Positions 56,311-64,000 of a stretch of DNA of 64,000 bases are shown one piece after another (positions within the stretch are counted from its first letter, which is position 1; each line of letters starts with the position of its first letter). Below the pieces are notes generated by a model, which did no database searches, was not told where the DNA came from, and was given only the letters and a program-made list of their open reading frames with translations. Source of the stretch: Aquilaria yunnanensis (lineage: Eukaryota; Streptophyta; Magnoliopsida; Malvales; Thymelaeaceae); NCBI GenBank assembly GCA_039654915.1, contig CM077600.1:33489992-33553991 (forward strand), given 5' to 3'. The position numbers and the translations under genes were made by a program.

Positions 56311-56730
56311 AGTAAGACAGTTATTACATAATTTAAATTATGCTTTAAAAAGTTTTTATTAGACAACTACCTTAAGTTAACAAATTTCATCCAATTGGGG
56401 ATTAAAATGAAATGTTTTTAATGAATTTAGAACCAAAATAGGATGTTTTTAATATGTTTAGGATTTAAAGAGAGCATTTAATAAACTAGAGATGAAAACA
56501 GAATGAAAATCAAATTTTAGGGACCATCCATGTAATTTACCCCCAATAAAAATCAATAACCAGGTAGGATCGAAAGACGATCCTACGATCCTATGATCCT
56601 AGTCGCGATCCTACTACAATCCTACCATGCCTTCGATCCTATAACGTTTTGACAAGGTTTTCTATGTTAGGATCATAGAATCGTACGATCGTATGATCTT
56701 ACGATCAGGATCGCAATTTTAACAACCTTG
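55707..56730. mobile_element. Non-autonomous hAT-like element with GATCC/GATCG-rich ends
   Basis: TIRs CAAGGTTGTTAAGATCGGGA (left) and CAAGGTTGTTAAAATTGCGA (reverse complement of right). Flanking octamers CATTAAGG (55699-55706) and CATCAAGG (56731-56738) differ at one base, as expected for an 8-bp hAT target duplication. The subterminal zones are dense in GATCC, GATCG and GATCGTAAGATC words; many are palindromic. The core holds a (TA)n tract and, at about 56130-56460, a stretch similar to the right arm of the foldback element at 1570-2030, so it seems to be nested or shared. No transposase. Confidence 0.78.
56249..56303. repeat. (TA)n microsatellite inside the hAT-like element
   Basis: A dinucleotide run of about 55 bp, preceded by a short (CATA)n stretch. 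Confidence 0.95.
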
Positions 56731-56915
56731 CATCAAGGGAATGAAAATTTTAGAGGTGATCTCGATTTGGCTATTTTTTTTCCCTTTTGAATACAAGGTA
56801 TATATTTAAAGGTATAAGAGGGTATTTAGGAAAATTTGAGGATTTTGTATGTTTCTTGAAACTAATGGGATTTTAAGTCACAAATTGCAGTGTGGGCAAA
56901 CAATGTGTCATTGGT

Positions 56916-57530
56916 AAGGTATTAAATACTGTTACCGCTAGGTATACCACACCTCAAACTTTTAAGATATACTGCGCCGCATACTGTTGCCATTTTCACA
57001 AAAAAAATAAATGTTAAAATATTATTTTAAGGTGAAATAATTATTTAATAATTTATTTTTACACATTTTATATGTATTCTAATTTTTCTCACCATAATTT
57101 GTTGAATATAAATAAAATATATATGATAAAAGATATTCAATTGGGGTAGCATGTACTAGAAATCTAATTAGGGAATATTGTTTAACACCATATGGATCTT
57201 TAAGCTACTATCATCCATTAAATTTTTATATTAATTTAGAAAAGTAACCAAAAAAATATAAATAAATGTTTATTTTATGATATGTGTATTATTTATATTT
57301 TAATGTTTTATATATTTTATGATATTTTTTATGTAAAATTAAAAAAAATTGTGAAAAATAAAATACCACAGTATGTGCTACGCGGTATTTGTGGTATACC
57401 TCGATTTTTTGAAAAAATACATACAAAAAGTGAGCGATATGCGGTACACTACGTGATTAAATGACAAAATGGTAAAATATTTGTACCGCATACCCAAAGT
57501 AAATGGTATACTACAATATTTAACACTATG
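56916..57530. mobile_element. Non-autonomous hAT-like element with GCGGTA/GGTATACC-rich ends
   Basis: The identical nonamer GTCATTGGT flanks it at 56907-56915 and 57531-57539. Inverted ends: AAGGTATTAAATACTGTTAC on the left and CATAGTGTTAAATATTGTAG (reverse complement of the right), aligned with a short offset. Subterminal words GGTATACCAC, GCGGTATTTG, GCATACTG and ATGCGGTAC recur near both ends; the core is AT-rich. Length 615 bp, no coding sequence. The 8-9 bp duplication suits hAT (8) or Mutator (9); the short TIRs favour hAT. Confidence 0.7.
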
Positions 57531-57907
57531 GTCATTGGTGAGAGTTGAACTCATTCAGTGGCCAAGAATGTCTAAACATTTTACCACTTTATTGACTGTT
57601 ACACGTGGTTTTGGTTAAAATTAAAAACTGAAGTAAGTTAATCAAAACCAAACCACACTGAGAGGAATGGTTCAGGATTGATTGGAATTTTTAAAATTTG
57701 ATGACGTTGGTTTAACACCAATTTAGAAAGCCTAAACAAAACTAAACAGAATGACCGTCTTCTTCATATATATGCATGCATGTCTATAAATATTGTTATT
57801 ACCAATATACCCATTGAAAACTCTATTCTTGATTTCTTGTTAACATTTTCAACATTTCACAAATAAGCCTAAGTGGTGATCTAGAAGAAGACTTTGCTCC
57901 TATTATT

Positions 57908-60235
57908 GTTTTTTTTTTTTAAATAAGAACCATTGGCCAATTTGTTGATCGCTTAAAAGAGCATTATAAAGCCAAGATGGAAAAAGGTCTTCCCAAGAAT
58001 AACACCGAGCACACTCCAGACTTTTTCGGGCAAAAGAATACACCACACCGTTGACTAAATGACTACCATAGGAAAAACACATGAAGAAAAATTGTTTCAA
58101 AAATAATGAGCCTTATCAACAATGACTTTAAAGTAAAACAAAGAAGGAACATGAGAACTTAAGATTTTCATAACCAGCACCTAAGAGTTAGACACCACAA
58201 TAAGCCTATGAATCCTCAATGATAAGCCTTTTTTAGACCTTATAGCATTGCCAGTGCTTCTAAGTATAATGGGTCTACACTAGAGTAACCAAAGCTACAG
58301 GATACGGTGAAACCAACATGCCCTAAATGATCCTGACCCACTATGCCAATAATAGCCCGCCCACACTCGCATCTCTAAGCTGCATCAATGTTAATCTTTA
58401 TAGTTTCGAGTGGTGGGACCCTTCACTTTAGAGGTACCCTAGAGTTCGTCCGTAGTGGACTCTTAGAGGAAAAGCTCACCCACTACCAATTATCCAACCA
58501 AGCTTGGACACTATAAATAAGATGGGACAGGGGGTCTGACAATATGTCTCGTGCACAACCTTATTGTGGTTAAACCAGAAAACCAACATGTGATAGCAAA
58601 TTTCAGTATTTTGAGTAGTTCACCATGGAAGAATGATTGAACATCATCCACCTAATCGTGAAGTATAAAAGGAATATTTAAACCAACCAAACTCTACACC
58701 GATCGAGCAAACTGACATTCCAAAAAATTTTGGTGTACTATTTCTTGTCCTTGGTGTCAAAATCGAGCAAGAAAGAATAACCTGAATTCCAGGAGCCTGT
58801 GAATTGTCCCTTGTAGGTAATATATTCACATAGGCTCACCAAAAGAAAACCATAATATGAAGGAAAAGGCACAATCCCTATAATCAATACCAAAAATCAA
58901 ATTTAACTAGAGGGTTGTGACCATATAAAATGATAAAAGAAAGGTATTATGCAAATTTGACCATGAATTGCCCATTGTTTGTCATCCTCTATGTGAAGAG
59001 GCCATTAGAGAACCTGGGATTCAAAGGTATATCCTTAATAATTGTTGCATCTGAAGGGTGGAAAAATGCATCAATATCCTCATTCTTCCATAGGAAAGTG
59101 ATTTGGTCAATCAACTCCACCACTGAAAGATGGGTTAAATGTGGGAGGGGTGTAGTTATGGGTTTTATATGGGGTCCTGAAATCCAATTTTCATTCTAAA
59201 CCGATACCTCCACACCCTAGCCAATTCTCCAAAAGCCTATTACTTTAATGACTCCATGACTAATAAGAATCTCTTTCCACACATTTGAGTAGGAGTATGT
59301 GTCTGCTAACCGCCAGAATTTAATGGAAAAAGACTTTAATTTATCATATACTTTTGTAGGTAAAAGGATACAACTCATCAGATGAATAGGCATTGACTGA
59401 ATCACAGTTTTAATCATCGTCCTTCTACTTACTTGGGAAAACAATAAAGTTTTACAATAAGCAAGTTTCCTCGTAACCTTCTCAATGAGATACTATAATT
59501 GTGAGGTATTTTTCTTGCCCAGTCAAGTAGATATCTTCCTTTAAGTAATTAAAAACAACAAGGGTGCAACACAGGTTTTGCACTAATGATGCGAGATATT
59601 CATGCTGAAAAAGAGAGAAGACTTACTCATATTCACTTTCTGTCCTGAAGCACATTCATAGAGCTGGATAATAGCTAATAGGTGCCTTGTCCATTCTTCT
59701 CAAGCCTAAAGAAAACTAATACTATCATTTGCAAATAACAAGTGCTTTATCAAAGGGTATACCTATTTTTCGATACCCCAGCACTAAGATTCTATGCCCC
59801 ATCATGGCAAAGTAGGGAAGAAAATCCTCAGCACAAATAAGGAACAATAAGGGTGATAGAGTATCGTTTTACGGGAAGTCACATGATGGAAAGAAGCATT
59901 TAGATAAAGCACCATTGATCAGAACCAAGAAAGATGTTGATTCCATACAGCCCATTACTAATTCAATCCACCTTGACTGAAAACCCAGCTTTGCCAAGAT
60001 GCCTCGTAGAAAGCATACTTGGCTCAATCGTAGCCAATTAACATATCAAGTTTTACAGCCATGACCCCTTCTAACTTCCTGTACATTAAGCTTATGTGGT
60101 GACAAGTTTTGGGTGCTATTAATGCATTATAAGTCAACAACTGCCCCAACATAAAGGCATTCCAATGCTAAAAAATAATTGAATTCAGAATGGACTTCAA
60201 CCAATTAATAATTGCCTTTGTGACAATTTTTTTTA
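57908..60235 (-). pseudogene. Decayed LINE: reverse transcriptase, zf-RVT and RNase H
   Basis: Read on the minus strand in shifting frames: NALIAPKTCHH and MAVKLDMLIGYD at about 60150-60000 (palm block usually KLDMSKAYD), then RWIELVMGCMESTSFLVLIN, then LSPLLFLICAEDFLPYF, then SRRTMIKTVIQSMPIHLMSC at about 59430, the zinc-binding zf-RVT piece ILPTRDNSQAPGIQVILSCS at about 58800, and the RNase H start PPLETIKINIDAA at about 58410. It ends in a run of A on the minus strand (plus-strand T at 57909-57920), as expected of a LINE tail. Stops and frameshifts are frequent. The endonuclease part is missing, so it is 5' truncated and dead. Confidence 0.85.
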
Positions 60236-60554
60236 ATAATTAAAAGTTTTACACCTTTTATATATATTTTTTAAAAGTATATATCTTTAGCGGGGACTCG
60301 CTTTAGCTTTTATTAGGAAAAATTATATTATGGATCAATTGCGAGAGCTCATTAAAACACGTCATACACACTTGGAATGTTGTAGTTGCCTGTTCTACAA
60401 CTACCAAAAGCTATGCCATAGTGTAAAATAGCTTCTTGGCAATAAAGTATTCATCTCTATATGAAGTTTAAAAAGTAAGAAACCATACGACTTTATTCAA
60501 ATTTACAACTGGTTCATTTTCATTTAAAAATGGTAAATTAATCTAAAAAAAATA
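60236..60554. other. Spacer between LINE and Stowaway-like element
   Basis: AT-rich, no feature recognised. Confidence 0.4.
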
Positions 60555-61311
60555 CTTTCGCGGTGTCAAAAAGAATGCAATGTTTTTGTTTGTGTGTTAT
60601 AAAAAAAAATGAAATGTTCCCTAATTTAGTAACTTTTTACCCCCAATTTCCTATTTTATAATCTCTTACACGCCTCTGCTCTTCCTCACCTCTCTGCTCT
60701 CCCTCCCCTCTATAATCATAGCTAGTATCACCCATAAAATAACCTCCACATTTGCCGATGCCCTTTTCCCTTGTACAATCACTAACTTCTCTTCTTATAG
60801 CCCAATGAGATAGGAAGCAAAAAGAGGAAATCAATGGTGAATCAGTGATCGAAGATACAAATTGGCAAATCAAAGACACAAATTGGTAAATTAAAGATGA
60901 TTTAATGGAAATTAGATGGAGATCGAAGATGATTGGAGACAATTCGATGACGATTCAAACAGAGATTTGATGAAGATTCGACAAGGATCAAAGATGATTA
61001 AATACAATTCAATGACGATTTAAGCAGAGATTCGACGATGACTTGCATCTTTGAGTGGAGATGATTTAATGAATGGAGACGAGTGAAGATGATTCGACAA
61101 TGATTCGAGCGGGAGACGATTCAACAATGATTGTAGTCGTAGACCATCAACAGCACCGCTAGAATCATCGGTGGTTGAAGACGATCGAGTTAAGAAAAGG
61201 CGAGGACAAAATATGGACTGAAAGACAAAACTGGAAAAAATGGAAAAAGAAATGAAAACCTTAAAAACACATGTCAAGAGAAATGTTGTTATTAAAATGG
61301 GATGGAGGGAG
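60555..61311. mobile_element. Stowaway-like (Tc1/mariner) element, copy 2
   Basis: Flanked by TA (60553-60554 and 61312-61313). The reverse complement of the right end reads CTCCCTCCATCCCATTTTAA, almost the Stowaway consensus; the left end CTTTCGCGGTGTCAAAAAGA is more diverged. In the opposite orientation its interior matches the element at 33218-33889. It has several diverged GATTCGA / GATCGAAGATGATT units (60840-61130) in place of the clean 133-bp duplication there. 757 bp, no transposase. Confidence 0.72.
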
Positions 61312-61732
61312 TATAAAATAAGAAATAGAGAACCATTATGTGGTTACAGGACCAACCAACAATAAAATTGTGAACCATGAATGGCCACTTGAGCTTATGA
61401 AGAGCAATCAAATATACATGAAAACTATTCAATTTATTCAGTTACTGAAACAATTGATTGTCCAAATCAAAATTAAATAAAAATTGAAATTTATTGTATT
61501 TGGTTTCAAATGAAATTGAGTCGAAAAATCAAAATCACCAAATAAAATTTCTATAAAATTTCATTTTTTTTTCAATTTAAACATAATAAAATCTCGTAGA
61601 TGACAAGAAGGCACAAGAATACTTTCTGGCCTAAAATAGCTAGCTTAAATTAGTTAATTGTCAACTTATAGGCTTGATACTACAAAGTGAAACTAGTAAT
61701 TTCTAATCCTTATCCTTGTATGCATGTACAAA
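61312..61732. other. AT-rich spacer
   Basis: No feature recognised. Confidence 0.4.
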
Positions 61733-62602
61733 GGTCTAAAAATATATTTAGGCCCTGAACTTGAATAACTTGTGTAAGTAAGTCCACAACTCAGTATTTA
61801 ATAAATATTAACACTTGAACTTTGTAAAACTTGTGACTTAGAGGTCATATGCTTAGACATGTTGATGAAAAAATTATAAAATCCCACTTTGATACCTTTT
61901 AATGTTCTATAAGAAGTATTTTTTTTATTTTAGAATAATTGAAATAAGCTTTCCATCTTTCTTGGGCTACTTTGGCTTCGTCATCTAGGCTATCTTGTAG
62001 AAGACAGATTGAGAAGTCACTGTTGAGGTCAAGGACACAGATACTTTTAAAGGGAAGCATAAGTTTCAAAATGAGCCATTCTTCAATTGAGATTTGATTC
62101 CCTGTTTGTTGTCTTGGTGCACAACCTTTCATTGGACAGGAAATGACATTGTATGATCCTGTTTTACAAGCTCATGCTTAGTGGCAACTTGCAAGACACT
62201 CTGTGGAAGGGTTTTATGAGGGTTATAAGTTCAAATACAACCCTACCAATGACTATTGAGGTGGTGATAGAGCCAACTTGGCTAATGTAGCAGTTAAGGG
62301 AAAAGAAGGCACTAATGACTTGGTATTTGATGATGTAGTATGGTTATGGTGAATTTTATGAAGGTATAAAGAGAAAAAAAGAAGGATAGAAGACTTATTT
62401 AAATGAATCTACAATAGAAGTGCTTCTTGTGAGAAAGAAAAAGAGATCAACAGAGCTTTTGTAATTTTTCATCAACAAGTCTTAGTAAATAGACTAAGTC
62501 ACAAGCTTTTACAAAGTTCAAGAGCCAAAATTTATTGAATACTGAGTTATAGACTAATTTGCACAAATTGTCTAAGTTTAAGGGCCAAACATATTTAAGC
62601 CA
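61733..62602. mobile_element. Fourth long-TIR element with unrecognised cargo
   Basis: Arms of about 115-120 bp: left GGTCTAAAAATATATTTAGG and onwards (61733-61852); right, in reverse complement, GGCTTAAATATGTTTGGCCC (62602-62485). Shared blocks: CAACTCAGTATTTAATAAAT / TAACTCAGTATTCAATAAAT and TTGAACTTTGTAAAACTTGT / TTGAACTTTGTAAAAGCTTG, then GTGACTTAG. The interior (61890-62460) holds a 77-codon minus frame (62132-61899) and other short frames, no domain recognised. It resembles the other long-TIR elements in plan but shares no obvious terminal sequence with them. Confidence 0.65.
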
Positions 62603-63840
62603 TGTTTTTACAACTCGAGAAATTAAAAAAATGTCAAAATATACCAAAATATTTATTATTATAAAATGAATAGATGTCGTAACTTTACTAGTAGAAACGT
62701 AAAAACTTTGTGCTCTTATGTCTCTATCTGAGTGACCTACAAGTGTATTAAAACTTATAAAACTTGGGCTTAAAGCTCTCATTTCCTTGTAAGTAAAGAA
62801 GATAACTAATACAAAAGCCCAAGCCACGTGATTTTTGTAGCCTAAAACTCCAAATACCCTTTTTTGTTGCATCCATGTAGGATGAGAAAAAAATAGCAAA
62901 CAACCTTATAGCAACTCAATTTGATTGTCTGGTTCTCCTTTTATCTCCCTGAACCAAAAATCTTATCTTTACCTCTTAGTACATAATGCCTACATTCTAG
63001 TGTCCTTGTCTTTGTGTCTTCTCATTCTATTTTGTAGGGGCTAAGCACCATCTTTTCTTTCTTCCTCATCGGTTTCTATTTCATGATTCCTAGTCTTTTC
63101 AATTCGAACTCAAATAGCTAAACCTCAAAAAGCACTCCAATTCATGTCTTATTGTCACATAAACACCCAATGTTATCCATTTTCTAAACGGGTCATCCAA
63201 AATATCTTCAAAAGTATTTAAACTTCCATTTGAATTAACAACACATTTAAATTTTAATTCCTATGTTACATGTATATGATTTTGCACTTTTTTTATCGTA
63301 TATATTAGACTATTAGTAAATGAAAATATTGTAAAATAGAAGATTTAAAAAATATTTAGATGGTTATATATTTTTATATTATTTTTTGATATATTTAGTA
63401 TTTGTATCAATTAAGCTATATTTTTTCTATCTTTGTCATTTCAGTATATATATAAAAAAATTTTATACATAAATTGTAAATGAACTAAATATATTTTTAA
63501 TTTTTTTTTCTAAAAATTTAGTAAAAAAATAAAATAAATTGAAGCCAAATTTAAGTAGGAAAAAATATGTATACTAAGAGAAAAATGTAACTGGTGAAGT
63601 ATTATGCAAATAATAACCGATTCACTGAGTTAAAGTATGTGTTCAACACTTGGCATAATGGCTTAGGTTTAAGTACTCTAACTTTATTTTGGATTTCTGA
63701 TTTCTAAATGCATGTATCAACAAAGCAAGGTATACTTATGGTTATTACAATATCTTAAATGTTGTGTAAAATCATGAAATATTTGCAACATATTCACCAC
63801 AAGATGGATTCAAAATTTCAACTGGCTATTTAATCGTGAA
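62603..63840. other. AT-rich intergenic DNA
   Basis: No gene or clear element. Short frames in 62447-62899 overlap the right TIR and have no domain. Confidence 0.45.
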
Positions 63841-64000
63841 TCAATAATTTTTTTGCATTTTAGTGATTAACTAGTGATAAAAAAAACCAGTTGCAAAAAC
63901 CATGCAATTGAATGGAGATGAATTAGTGATTGACTAACGGTCAGTTTAGTAGCTAGTCCATTGTTAAAAACTGTAAGATACTTTTTTGCGACTGATCAGT
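63841..64000. repeat. Repeated AGTGATTGACTA-type words at the window edge
   Basis: Words such as TAGTGATTAACTAGTGAT, TTAGTGATTGACTAACGG and TTGCGACTGATCAGT occur within 160 bp and are partly palindromic. Plant CACTA transposons have subterminal repeats of this style, so the edge of one may run off the window. Evidence is thin because the element end is not in view. Confidence 0.3.

Noticed and set aside
62447..62899. 150-codon open frame on the minus strand
   Set aside because: Its 3' part is the arm of a long-TIR element, composition is AT-rich, and no domain or splice context is seen.

Overview
This window is nuclear DNA from a flowering plant, probably a eudicot or other broad-leaved angiosperm; the species cannot be told from the sequence. 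The evidence is genes split by GT-AG introns, five proteins of plant-wide families (casein kinase 1-like, RBM42-like RRM protein, threonine aldolase, a CPP1/DUF3353 plastid protein, type-1 protein phosphatase), a nuclear tRNA-Arg(CCG), and AT-rich intergenic DNA full of LINE, hAT-like and Stowaway-like elements. I joined exons by splice sites and reading phase; all five genes give uninterrupted proteins (461, 256, 358, 293 and 342 aa).

Layout. 1-4.8 kb: AT-rich repeats, a foldback element and a decayed plus-strand LINE. 4.8-13.4 kb: casein kinase 1-like gene, 14 exons. 13.4-19.2 kb: transposon-rich (a Stowaway-like MITE and three hAT-like non-autonomous elements). 19.3-22.1 kb: RBM42-like gene. 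22.3-25.0 kb: two elements with long terminal inverted repeats (TIRs), one carrying a broken HAESA-type LRR receptor-kinase fragment. 26.7-30.2 kb: threonine aldolase. 31-38.4 kb: gene-poor, with a Stowaway-like element containing a 133-bp tandem duplication and a third long-TIR element. 38.5-41.6 kb: a nearly intact hAT-superfamily transposon with 8-bp target duplications and TIRs, its transposase broken by a single TGA. 43.4-47.5 kb: CPP1-like plastid gene, with a divergent tRNA-Arg(CCG) beside it. 49.4-54.6 kb: PP1 catalytic subunit. 54.6-64 kb: hAT-like MITEs, a minus-strand LINE relic, a second copy of the 33-kb Stowaway-like family and a fourth long-TIR element.

All five host genes and the transposase lie on the minus strand, but their spacing gives no sign of co-transcription. 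Functionally they are separate housekeeping genes: two signalling enzymes of opposite action (a Ser/Thr kinase and a Ser/Thr phosphatase), an RNA-binding protein, an amino-acid enzyme and a plastid membrane protein. The most unusual content is in the mobile DNA: four elements of about 0.9-1.3 kb with TIRs over 80 bp and unique interiors (Pack-TIR/Pack-MULE-like), and the hAT element that is one codon from an open transposase frame.
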